In this document: in pieces, positions 17,229 to 24,926 of the stretch | Position numbering within the stretch: the first letter of the stretch is position 1 | Layout: the number at the start of each line of letters is the position of its first letter | Origin: Syntrophaceae bacterium | Lineage (GTDB): Bacteria > Desulfobacterota > BSN033 > UBA1163 | Direction: 5' to 3' | NCBI GenBank assembly: GCA_013388645.1 | Contig: JACAEV010000229.1 | Span: 1-41,094, forward strand | Length of the DNA: 41,094 nucleotides | Notes under the pieces: model-generated | Database searches by the model: none | What the model was told of the DNA's origin: nothing | The model's input: only the letters and a program-made list of their open reading frames with translations | Made by a program: the position numbers and the translations under genes

Positions 17229-19009
17229 CAGACCTGCCACTCCCTCGAGGATTGGCTTCTTAACGCTTGGACACAGGCTTCCCGAACGGATTCATCCTTT
17301 GAATTCTTCCCAGCCTCCAGAATCGCCTTCGCCTCGGAGGTCCCTATCATAGCGATCGCATTGGCTGCCTCCATTCGAATCTGATCGGTCTTCCCTCGAC
17401 CCAACCAACTCTTTCGTTCTAAGAGTTGCTGCAGGACAGGGGTCGCTTCATTGGAGCCCACCATTCCGATCGCACTAAAGAAGGCGTTGATTTCTGCCGG
17501 TTCCCTTTTATAAAAATCTTTTGATCGGACGATTTCCAAAAGGGGAATCAGGCCTGCCTTTTTTCCCACTTTGCCTAAATTGATGGCTGCGATACAACGG
17601 ATGCGAGCGTCATTGTCCGTGAGGGCATTCACCAACAACCCAATAGCTTTCTGGCCACCCATTCCCCCCAATGCCTGGACAGCCTCTCTCCTCACCCGAA
17701 GGTCCTCATGGCGCAGTGCCTTCTGAATGGTCGGAAGGGATACTTCCTTTCCTATTCGACCCAAGATATAGATGATATTCCGCACTAAAAACCATCGTCG
17801 GTCATCCACAAAAGGAATGAACTCATCGATGGCATTCTTTCCAATTTCAGAGAGGGCGTCGCAGAAGGCCCTTCTCGTCTTTGAGTTTTTCAGCTCTCCC
17901 AACAATTTAACCAATGGCTTAATGGCATTTTTAGGGAGAAGTGAAAGATAGGCATTGACCTCCTCCGCACGACTCTCCTCCCGTTCTAATATTCTTCCAA
18001 TCCGGTCGACCCGGACCTCTTCCCCGGCTTCCACAATGATTTTCCGGATCGCCTCCACCTGCCAATCCTGAAGGTCATACGTTTTAAGGATGAGATAGAC
18101 TCGCCTTAAAAGATCGGCCGCTTTGGTGAAATCGCCCAGAGTTAAAAAGGCATCCAACACCTTCGTCAAGGTGTGGGTAGCCTCCTGATAGGGTTCTTGC
18201 TCCTTCTCTAATGCCAAGATCTCAAAAAGGATGTCCACGATCTGAAATATAAAGGTCGGGTCGATCTCAGTCTCGACATCCTTTCTTAATCCTTCGACCT
18301 CCTCTGGACTAAGAAAATATACCCTTCGGTCTGAAACAAAAGGGAGAGGTTCTTCGATCACCTTGGAGAGAATCGCATCCAGATCTACCCCCTCCTCTGA
18401 TCCTTCCTCAGCGAGGTCCACCTCGACATAATGGGCAGGAGGTTTGAACACCATATTTTTCCTAAATTGATCGATATTGTCTGGGACGATGATGGGAGTT
18501 TCCTCCAGAAACTCATCGGTTGCGACAAAACCGATATGGACGAAATCTTTTTCCCACATCAAGGTGACCAGGTCATCCTCAAATTGATTGATGCTCCCCC
18601 CTTGCTTTAAAATATCAACAAGCCCTTGAACCTCCCACTCCTCCAAGCCCTTCATAAATCGAAGTTCCCTCAACCCATCTTGGTATAAAAGAAAAGCAAG
18701 GCTGGTCTTCATCTCCCTATTTTCATATAAGGTTTTACCCTTAAAGGAGAGATGGTATTCCCCAATTTTAATGACGAAGGATGGATATTTATTTAAGAAA
18801 AATTGAAATTTTTTGAGAAGCTGGTCTCGAAACCCTTGAAGGGTGGGATTATCTGGCGGATAAAATCGAAAGGCCTTGACAGCCTTGATGAAAGCTCCGA
18901 TTAAATCGCGGGCCAGGAGAAGTTCTTCATCCGTCTCAACCTCTTCGATCCCTGGCATTTCGGCACTGAGGTCGAGGGCTTTTTTGTCTCCTGAAATCTC
19001 TTCGGGCAT
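17228..19009 (-). CDS. HEAT-repeat protein paired with HD-GYP protein
   Basis: This 593-residue soluble protein starts at ATG behind AAAAGGAGCTT. Residues about 25-145 match the N-terminal domain of the downstream HD-GYP protein: an FYPPDN turn, a KIGEYHLSFKG strand pair, and helices ending in GLVDIL. A middle helical region (about 250-350) has TPR-like periodicity. The last 220 residues are HEAT repeats (for example RRAFCDALSEIG, RREAVQALGGMG, RCIAAINLGKVG, RMEAANAIAMIG). HEAT repeats are protein-binding scaffolds. The one-base stop/start overlap with the HD-GYP gene implies the two proteins are made together and probably interact. The function is inferred only. Confidence 0.8.
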   Translation of the reverse strand: MPEEISGDKKALDLSAEMPGIEEVETDEELLLARDLIGAFIKAVKAFRFYPPDNPTLQGFRDQLLKKFQFFLNKYPSFVIKIGEYHLSFKGKTLYENREMKTSLAFLLYQDGLRELRFMKGLEEWEVQGLVDILKQGGSINQFEDDLVTLMWEKDFVHIGFVATDEFLEETPIIVPDNIDQFRKNMVFKPPAHYVEVDLAEEGSEEGVDLDAILSKVIEEPLPFVSDRRVYFLSPEEVEGLRKDVETEIDPTFIFQIVDILFEILALEKEQEPYQEATHTLTKVLDAFLTLGDFTKAADLLRRVYLILKTYDLQDWQVEAIRKIIVEAGEEVRVDRIGRILEREESRAEEVNAYLSLLPKNAIKPLVKLLGELKNSKTRRAFCDALSEIGKNAIDEFIPFVDDRRWFLVRNIIYILGRIGKEVSLPTIQKALRHEDLRVRREAVQALGGMGGQKAIGLLVNALTDNDARIRCIAAINLGKVGKKAGLIPLLEIVRSKDFYKREPAEINAFFSAIGMVGSNEATPVLQQLLERKSWLGRGKTDQIRMEAANAIAMIGTSEAKAILEAGKNSKDESVREACVQALRSQSSREWQV

Positions 19010-19044
19010 AAGCTCCTTTTCCTTAAGGTTCCAACATGTTTATA

Positions 19045-19073
19045 TCTTTATGAATATTAGAAAGATTTGTCAA
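19045..19073 (-). promoter_or_regulatory. Candidate sigma-70 promoter of HEAT/HD-GYP operon
   Basis: On the minus strand, TTGACA (19073-19068) is followed after 17 bases by TAAAGA (19050-19045), with ATG 36 bases beyond. The -35 is perfect and the -10 only half-matching. The divergent rsmI gene starts at 19237, so the 227-base gap holds both promoters. A possible plus-strand promoter is TTGATC then TATCTA near 19098-19126. Confidence 0.4.
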
Positions 19074-19236
19074 TATTTTTTTTGCTCTGGCCCTCTTGAT
19101 CAATCTATCAATCAATGGTATCTAATGAATTGCCCTTGGTGGAGAGGCCATTGACGAACCACGAAAGGGGGTAATCCATTATGGGCTGTTGCCTTGAGAT
19201 GGAACCGTTATCTTCTGATCAGGATTTGATATCATC

Positions 19237-19998
19237 ATGAAGCCTTCTTCGCTTAACCCAACGAAAGGCATCCTTTACATTGTCTCCACCCCCATTGGAA
19301 ACCGAGAGGACATCACTTTGAGGGCTCTTCGGATATTAAAGGAAGTGAATCTCATCGCTGCTGAAGATACCCGGCATACTCTTCCTCTCCTCAGACACTT
19401 TGGAATCCACACCCCACTCACCAGTTATTTTGAAGGAAATGAATTGAAGAAAAAGGAATTCATCCTCTCGAAATTAAGGCAAGGAGATCAAATCGCCTTG
19501 GTCTCAGATGCGGGGACGCCTGGTATCTCAGATCCTGGATTCCGTCTGATTCAAGCAGCTATCGAAAACCATATTCCCATCGTTCCTATCCCCGGTCCTT
19601 CGGCGGCCATCACGGCTCTCTGTGTTTCTGGCCTTCCCACCGATTCCTTTCTCTTTAAAGGGTTTCTTCCTCACAAATCAAAGAAGAGAAGAGACTGGCT
19701 TGAGGCATTAAAAGAAAGAAAAGAGACGCTCATCCTTTACGAATCTCCACATCGCATCGTGGAGTCTTTGAAAGACATGTTGGATATCCTGGGCGACCGG
19801 GACATCGTTCTAACCAGAGAATTGACAAAGAAATATGAAGAAATCTTGAGAGGAAAAATCAGCGAAATTAAAGCTCAGATTGGGGAAAAGAAGTTAAAGG
19901 GAGAAATCACATTGGTCATTTCGGGGAAGGGACGTAAAAACCGATTGGGAGAGAACGAGATAGGTGACGAGGAGATGGAGAAACGAATCGATCATTGA
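19237..19998 (+). CDS. rsmI: 16S rRNA 2'-O-ribose C1402 methyltransferase
   Basis: RsmI methylates the 2'-O of C1402 in 16S rRNA. The 253-residue protein belongs to the tetrapyrrole-methylase fold. It has LYIVSTPIGNREDITLRAL at the start, AAEDTRHT, the SAM loop VSDAGTPGISDPGF, PIPGPSAAITAL and LYESPHRI. It is about 30 residues shorter than the E. coli protein and ends after the EITLVISGK strand with a charged tail, so the small C-terminal domain is mostly missing, as in several RsmI homologues. The ribosome site before ATG 19237 is weak. Confidence 0.93.
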   Translation: MKPSSLNPTKGILYIVSTPIGNREDITLRALRILKEVNLIAAEDTRHTLPLLRHFGIHTPLTSYFEGNELKKKEFILSKLRQGDQIALVSDAGTPGISDPGFRLIQAAIENHIPIVPIPGPSAAITALCVSGLPTDSFLFKGFLPHKSKKRRDWLEALKERKETLILYESPHRIVESLKDMLDILGDRDIVLTRELTKKYEEILRGKISEIKAQIGEKKLKGEITLVISGKGRKNRLGENEIGDEEMEKRIDH

Positions 19999-20043
19999 AA
20001 AAAGTAAGGGGACAGAAAGAACTGATTTATTTGATTTAAATTT

Positions 20044-20976
20044 ATGGAAGATTTATTTCAAAAGGAAGTTGTCCTTCAAACAAAGGATCTCACCAAAAAG
20101 TTCGGGAGACGCTGGGCTGTGAAAAACCTCAATGTCCAGGTTCACCGTGGTGATGTCTTCGCTTTTCTCGGACCCAACGGTGCGGGAAAAAGCACGACCA
20201 TCCGGATGATCCTAACCCTCCTCCTGCCCACGTTTGGTTCGGTGGAAATGTTTGGAGAAGATCTTCATAGGAATCGCAGTGCGGTCCTCTCCCGTGTCTG
20301 TGGAATCGTCGAGAAACCGGATTTCTATCTCTACCTTTCAGCATATAAAAACCTGGAGATCATCGGTTCGATGACCCGAAGGGTCCGAAGCCGGGAGATC
20401 ATGGAAGTGCTCGAATTGGTAGGGTTAGCGGCTCGCGCCTTTGAAAAGGTAAAAACCTTTTCTCACGGGATGAAGCAACGTCTCGGAATTGCCCAGGCCA
20501 TTCTGACCAAACCGGAACTGATCATCCTTGACGAACCAACCGCAGGTCTTGATCCACAGGGAATGAAGGAGGTCAGAGACCTGATCCGGGGGCTCACGAC
20601 GAAGAGGGAAATGACCATCTTTCTCTCCACCCATCTCCTTTCAGAAGTGGAACAGGTGGCCACGAGGATGGCGGTAATCAACCGAGGTGAACTCCTTGCT
20701 CAAGGTTCTGTCCAGGAGCTCCTCAACCAAGAGCCTTCCGATTATTTCATTCAGGTTTCTCACAACGATTCTGCTCTCAAATTGATCCAAGCACTTCCCT
20801 GGGTCCAAGTCCTTTCATCCCAGACTGATCGGATGGAGGTGCGCCTCGAAGGAGGACGTGCCTCTGAACTAAACCGACTTCTGGTGATGCATGGAGTAGA
20901 GGTATCGTCTTTTGTTCCTCATCGGACGCTTGAAGACTTTTTCTTGAAGATCACCAAGGGGAAAACGGAGCTATGA
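20044..20976 (+). CDS. ABC-2 type transporter ATP-binding protein
   Basis: This 310-residue ATPase has Walker A GPNGAGKST, Q-loop region GIVEKPDFY, signature FSHGMKQRLGIAQ (LSGG variant), Walker B LIILDEPTAGLD and the H-loop LSTHLL. The C-terminal 80 residues form the extra domain typical of CcmA/NatA/DrrA-type exporters. The next gene (ABC-2 permease) overlaps it by four bases, followed by a LolA-like periplasmic protein, so the three form a coupled export unit. No ribosome site is evident close to ATG 20044. The spacer contains AAGTAAGGGGACAG, a string common in repeat debris. Confidence 0.9.
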   Translation: MEDLFQKEVVLQTKDLTKKFGRRWAVKNLNVQVHRGDVFAFLGPNGAGKSTTIRMILTLLLPTFGSVEMFGEDLHRNRSAVLSRVCGIVEKPDFYLYLSAYKNLEIIGSMTRRVRSREIMEVLELVGLAARAFEKVKTFSHGMKQRLGIAQAILTKPELIILDEPTAGLDPQGMKEVRDLIRGLTTKREMTIFLSTHLLSEVEQVATRMAVINRGELLAQGSVQELLNQEPSDYFIQVSHNDSALKLIQALPWVQVLSSQTDRMEVRLEGGRASELNRLLVMHGVEVSSFVPHRTLEDFFLKITKGKTEL

Positions 20977-21818
20977 TGCTCTTCTGGTTTGAAATCTTTA
21001 AAACATTTCGCCGCTGGCGCACCTATATCAGTTTTACGGTCATCGCCTTAATTGTCATTTTGACCGAGGTGGTCATGAAACTAAGTGCCGGTGAGGTGGT
21101 TCATCGGATGCTCAGGCCTTTTCAGAGAGATTTTCTCATCACCGGGAATATTCTCAATGCCTGGTTTGTGACGGCATTTATCATGAACAGCCTCCACATT
21201 CATATTCCCTTCCTCATCACCCTTGTCGCAGGAGATATGGTCTCGAGTGAAGCCACATCGGGTACGATCCGCTTTCTTCTGATACGACCTCCCTCTCGGG
21301 GTCGGATCATTACGGCCAAATACCTAACAGCACTCTTTTATACGGCGATCCTGGTGATCTTCTTTGCCTTGGTGTGCGTCTTGCTGGGGGTTCCCCTTTT
21401 CGGCAGTGGCGACTTGATCATCCATCACTACGGCAAGTTTGATATTGCCTTTATCCCCGAATCGGAGATCCCCCTAAGACTCTTTTTCGCTTTTGCCGCT
21501 GCCATCTGGTCCATGAGTGTGGTGGCTTCCATCGCCTTTCTTTTCTCAACCCTTGCAGAAAACTCCATCGGTCCCATCATCGGCACCATGGCTGTGGTGA
21601 TTGTCTTTCTCGTTCTCGGAAATTTACCTCTCGATTTTTTTCGGAACATGAAACCCTATCTTTTCACCACTTACATGATCAATCTCTGGCAGCAATTTCT
21701 TAACCTCCGCATCCCGTGGCCTGAGATCGGCAGATCCGCCATCATTCTCGGTCTCCACAATGTCGGTTTGTTTTTGATCGCCTTCTTTGTCTTTAAGAGA
21801 AAGGATATTAAAAGTTGA
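20973..21818 (+). CDS. ABC-2 type transporter permease
   Basis: This 281-residue membrane protein has about six hydrophobic segments. The first is at about 18-36 (YISFTVIALIVILTEVVM), and there is a conserved cytoplasmic motif EATSGTIRFLLIRPPSRGRII after the second helix. This is the ABC-2 pattern for exporters moving drugs, lipids or polymers. ATG at 20973 overlaps the ATPase stop (ATGA). A periplasmic insert of about 40 residues (FGSGDLIIHHYGKFDIAFIP) separates middle helices. The substrate is unknown; the coupled LolA-like gene hints at lipid or lipoprotein traffic. Confidence 0.85.
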   Translation: MMLFWFEIFKTFRRWRTYISFTVIALIVILTEVVMKLSAGEVVHRMLRPFQRDFLITGNILNAWFVTAFIMNSLHIHIPFLITLVAGDMVSSEATSGTIRFLLIRPPSRGRIITAKYLTALFYTAILVIFFALVCVLLGVPLFGSGDLIIHHYGKFDIAFIPESEIPLRLFFAFAAAIWSMSVVASIAFLFSTLAENSIGPIIGTMAVVIVFLVLGNLPLDFFRNMKPYLFTTYMINLWQQFLNLRIPWPEIGRSAIILGLHNVGLFLIAFFVFKRKDIKS

Positions 21819-22504
21819 AAAAGATTTGGTTGGGGTTCTGCGTACTTTTCCTTCTTTGGCCTCATTGGACTCAGGCTCAGGAGGATGCCTTTCGCTACCT
21901 CGAACCAATCGAAAAGAAATATGCCGGTTTAAAAGATTACACCGCCGATGGAGTTGTCCATTTTGATATAGAAACTTTCAAGGCTCCGGATATGGGAGTG
22001 AAACTTTATTATAAAGCTCCTGATAAAATGAAAGTGGAATCCAAAAGAATTTTATTTTTCCCAAGGGAAGGTGGTTTCTTTAACCCCTCCCTTTTCAAGA
22101 AAGAGGGGTTCGAAATCAAATTTTTGGAGCGGTTCACCTACGAGGGCGCCAGGGCGGTTAAACTGCAGCTCACTCCCCAAAAACCGAAGAGGAACACCAA
22201 AGAGTGGGTGGTGACCATTGATACGGACCATAATTTAATTCGCGAAATCGGGATCACTCAATACGATGGTAGGGAAATCAAGGCGGTAATCCACTACGGT
22301 ACATTCGATGGGTTTGAACTTCCCTTCCATATCCGGCTCACGCTGGACCTCCCCTCTTTTGAAACTGAGGGGCCGAAGGAGTTTGATCAGTGGGTCCAAA
22401 AACCAAAGCGGGTGACCGGCACCATCGATATTCGTTATTCAAATTATAAGGTGAATCGTGGACTTCGAGATGAGTTGTTCGTAAACCCCGAGGGGGAAAA
22501 GTGA
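21815..22504 (+). CDS. LolA-like periplasmic protein
   Basis: This 229-residue protein has a cleavable signal peptide (KKIWLGFCVLFLLWPHWTQAQ, probably cut near residue 21). A beta-rich body resembles the LolA/LppX fold: an N-terminal helix YAGLKDYTADGVV, then strands such as MGVKLYYKAPDKMKVES and EWVVTIDTDHNLIREI. The start is a TTG overlapping the permease stop (TTGA), so translation is coupled. Proteins of this fold carry lipids or lipoprotein acyl chains through the periplasm. With the ABC-2 pair, it may receive or regulate an exported lipid. The fold assignment is by pattern only. Confidence 0.65.
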   Translation: MKKIWLGFCVLFLLWPHWTQAQEDAFRYLEPIEKKYAGLKDYTADGVVHFDIETFKAPDMGVKLYYKAPDKMKVESKRILFFPREGGFFNPSLFKKEGFEIKFLERFTYEGARAVKLQLTPQKPKRNTKEWVVTIDTDHNLIREIGITQYDGREIKAVIHYGTFDGFELPFHIRLTLDLPSFETEGPKEFDQWVQKPKRVTGTIDIRYSNYKVNRGLRDELFVNPEGEK

Positions 22505-22605
22505 GTAACATCAAACATCAGATATCGGAGGAGAAACTCAAAAAATTATTTTATCACCCTCGGGAAAAAGCCGAAAACAAGAAGGTGAGAAACAACAAAA
22601 GATGA
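22501..22605 (+). CDS. Possible coupled small protein (34 aa)
   Basis: A GTG at 22501 overlaps the stop of the LolA-like gene (GTGA) with GGGGG five bases upstream, and reads 34 codons to a TGA at 22603. The peptide is highly charged and helical (SNIKHQISEEKLKKLFY, ending VRNNKR), with no membrane segment. Good spacing and the coupling pattern shared with the three genes before it favour translation, but the short length leaves chance possible. No family is recognised. Confidence 0.35.
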   Translation: MSNIKHQISEEKLKKLFYHPREKAENKKVRNNKR

Positions 22606-22628
22606 GACAGTGCGATTCATCTACTCCT

Positions 22629-23276
22629 TCATTTGATCTTCTGAATATCCTTTTCTTTACCGATGACCACCAAGACGTCACTATCCTTAATCACAAAATC
22701 GGCGCGAGGGACCATCTGAATGCGGTCAGGGAGGACCTCCTTCACAGCAATCACTTCAACATGATATTTGCTTCTCAAATGGAGTTCTCCAATCGTCTTT
22801 CCGAAAAAACTTGGAGGAGGGATCACTTCGCTAATGGTATAATCCTCTGACAGAGGAATATAATCGAGGACGTTGGGGGAAATTAGACTTTTGGCCACTT
22901 TGTCCGCCATGGCTCTTTCCGGAATGATCACCTCTGTTGCCCCTACCTTCTCTAAGACATGTTTATGATCTTCATTGGGAGCCTTGACAATAATGGTATC
23001 CACTTTCATCTCTTTCAGATAGAGGGTGATCAGGGTGCTGGCCGCCAGGTCCTCACCAAACGAGATGATCACGACGTCATCGGTTTGAACGCCAAGGGAT
23101 TCCAAAACCTCCTTATCCGTCACATCAGCAAGAATCGCCTTGGTGGAGAAATCTTTGATCTTCTGAATGATCTCTTTATTTTTATCCACAGCGATCACTT
23201 CAAATCCATTTTCATAAAGATCTTTTGCAATGTTGAAACCAAAAATACCCAACCCAATGACCACGACTCGTTTCAT
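22629..23276 (-). CDS. trkA: TrkA/KtrA-type potassium uptake regulatory subunit (single RCK)
   Basis: This 215-residue cytoplasmic protein has one RCK module. The N-terminal Rossmann half has the NAD-binding GLGIFGFNIAKDL, acidic AVDKNKEII and DVTDKEVLESLGV. The C-terminal RCK_C half runs from about 135 to 215 (FFGKTIGELHLRSKYHVEVIAVKE...DVLVVIGK). The single-module size matches KtrA/KtrC more than the double TrkA of E. coli. These subunits gate the TrkH/KtrB channel in response to nucleotides, and RCK_C of KtrA can bind c-di-AMP in Firmicutes. The ribosome site TTAGGAGGGTATTG is strong. It lies 89 bases after the channel gene on the same strand. Confidence 0.92.
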   Translation of the reverse strand: MKRVVVIGLGIFGFNIAKDLYENGFEVIAVDKNKEIIQKIKDFSTKAILADVTDKEVLESLGVQTDDVVIISFGEDLAASTLITLYLKEMKVDTIIVKAPNEDHKHVLEKVGATEVIIPERAMADKVAKSLISPNVLDYIPLSEDYTISEVIPPPSFFGKTIGELHLRSKYHVEVIAVKEVLPDRIQMVPRADFVIKDSDVLVVIGKEKDIQKIK

Positions 23277-23365
23277 TCAATACCCTCCTAACTTGGGATG
23301 CCCACTATCCTTCTGCTTTCTATCTTCTTCCTTCTGCTCGCTGCCTACTGCCTCTTATCATTTTC

Positions 23366-24745
23366 CTATCCTACCATGACGCCTTCTTCCGCATAAGTCA
23401 ACCCTTTTCCCCCTGGACCTCGAGAGAGAGAAAAAGCAAGGGTCAAAGGCCCAACCCTTCCTGCAAACATGAGCAAAGTGATCGCGCCCTTCTGAATGTC
23501 ATTCAGAGCTGAAGTCACCCCCATGGATAGTCCCACGGTTCCGAAAGCAGATACCGCTTCAAAGAGATATTCGATAAAAAAATGGCGGCTCTCCAGAGGC
23601 GGGAGAGTTCCCCTGCCGGCGATTAGAAGAACCGACGTGATGATTGCAACTGAAAACGCGGATGCAAAGATGATCGAAATCGATCGGCTCACGATCTCCC
23701 TCGGAATGGTCCGATTAAAGATGTTGACATCCAGATTTCCCTTCAGCCGGTTCCACATCAACAGGGTGAGAAGGGTGGCGCTCGTTGTTTTTACCCCTCC
23801 ACCTGTCGAACCCGGAGAGGCTCCAATGAACATAAGGACAAGCATCAGAAGAAGGGTGGCATTGGTTAGGGATCCAATATCCACAGTGTGAAAACCGGCT
23901 GTCCTGGGGGTGACCGATTGGAACATGGAAGCAAGGATCTGGTTTAGAACGGGGAGATCCCTTAGGGTATGATTCCGTTCAAAAATAAAGAATAAAACCG
24001 ACCCAGAGAAAATAAGGATGGCCGTCGTGATGAGTGCCATCTTGGCGTGAATGGATAACTTTTTTTGAACCCTCTTTAACCTGGAAAAGACTTCATTTTG
24101 CACAATGAAACCAATCCCTCCATGAACGATTAATCCCATCATGGTCAAATTAACGATCAGGTCTCCTTGGTAGCCGATAAGGCTGTCGGAATGAAGAGAA
24201 AAGCCAGCATTGTTGAAAGCAGAGACGGCATGGTAGAGGGCCTGGTAAAGAGCTGTCCCAAAGGAAAAGTCAAAGGAAAATCGGATGGAAAGAAAAAGGG
24301 TGCCCAGAGCTTCTGTGACGAAGGTAAACCAGAGGACGGATTTCAGAATCGCAAAAAAATTTCGGGTGGGGGTATGAATGAAGGTGGATTGGACAATCTC
24401 CCTCCCTTTAAAGGAGATCCCTCGTCCCATCAGGACAAAGAAGACCGTTGAAAAAGTAATGATTCCTAAACCCCCAATCTGAATCAGGAACAAAGTGATC
24501 ACCTGACCGATCAGGGAAAGATCTTTCCCAGTATCCACCACAATCAGCCCTGTGACGCATACCGCGGAGGTGGAAGTAAAAAGGGCATCCACAAACCGGA
24601 GGGGACCCTTCGTCGCTGAGAAAGGGAAATGGAGGAGAATGGCGCCCAGGAGGATCACTCCAGCGAAACTGAGGACGAAGATCCTGCTCGGGGAGAGATG
24701 TCTTGAGAAGAAATTCTTTATCTTAATGTAAATCTTCATCGACAT
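23366..24745 (-). CDS. trkH: TrkH/KtrB family potassium channel subunit
   Basis: This 459-residue membrane protein has the four-fold M1-P-M2 repeat of the superfamily. The pore loops are visible as TSTSAVCVTGLIVVDTG, SAFNNAGFSLHSDSL, SVTPRTAGFHTVDIG and SAFGTVGLSMGV, each with its selectivity-filter glycine, and the gating loop GASPGSTGGGVKTTS lies in the third repeat. The size and single-RCK partner fit a KtrB-like uptake system. It follows kdpD by 181 bases and precedes trkA, so high-affinity (Kdp) and constitutive-type uptake genes lie in one minus-strand run. The start used is ATG 24745; ATG 24739 is equally possible, and the ribosome site is weak. Confidence 0.93.
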   Translation of the reverse strand: MSMKIYIKIKNFFSRHLSPSRIFVLSFAGVILLGAILLHFPFSATKGPLRFVDALFTSTSAVCVTGLIVVDTGKDLSLIGQVITLFLIQIGGLGIITFSTVFFVLMGRGISFKGREIVQSTFIHTPTRNFFAILKSVLWFTFVTEALGTLFLSIRFSFDFSFGTALYQALYHAVSAFNNAGFSLHSDSLIGYQGDLIVNLTMMGLIVHGGIGFIVQNEVFSRLKRVQKKLSIHAKMALITTAILIFSGSVLFFIFERNHTLRDLPVLNQILASMFQSVTPRTAGFHTVDIGSLTNATLLLMLVLMFIGASPGSTGGGVKTTSATLLTLLMWNRLKGNLDVNIFNRTIPREIVSRSISIIFASAFSVAIITSVLLIAGRGTLPPLESRHFFIEYLFEAVSAFGTVGLSMGVTSALNDIQKGAITLLMFAGRVGPLTLAFSLSRGPGGKGLTYAEEGVMVG

Positions 24746-24926
24746 CGAAATATTAAGACCCTTTTAAAGGAGATCAAATGGACCACCCCATATTACATGA
24801 TATTTTCTAAAAACTAAATATTCTTGCTGCGAATCATTACTTCTGCTCAAAATGGCAAATACCTCATCTTATAAAGAAGGGAGAGGCATCTTTTTTGAGA
24901 GGGGTTAAAAAGAAATAAAATAACGA

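Noticed and set aside
24763-24795. 10-codon plus-strand frame behind AAAGGAG
   Set aside because: It has a good ribosome site but no gene follows on that strand; the region downstream is antisense to kdpD, so a leader-peptide role makes no sense.
24746-24926. A second c-di-AMP riboswitch ahead of trkH
   Set aside because: None of the conserved aptamer blocks seen before kdpA occur in this spacer.
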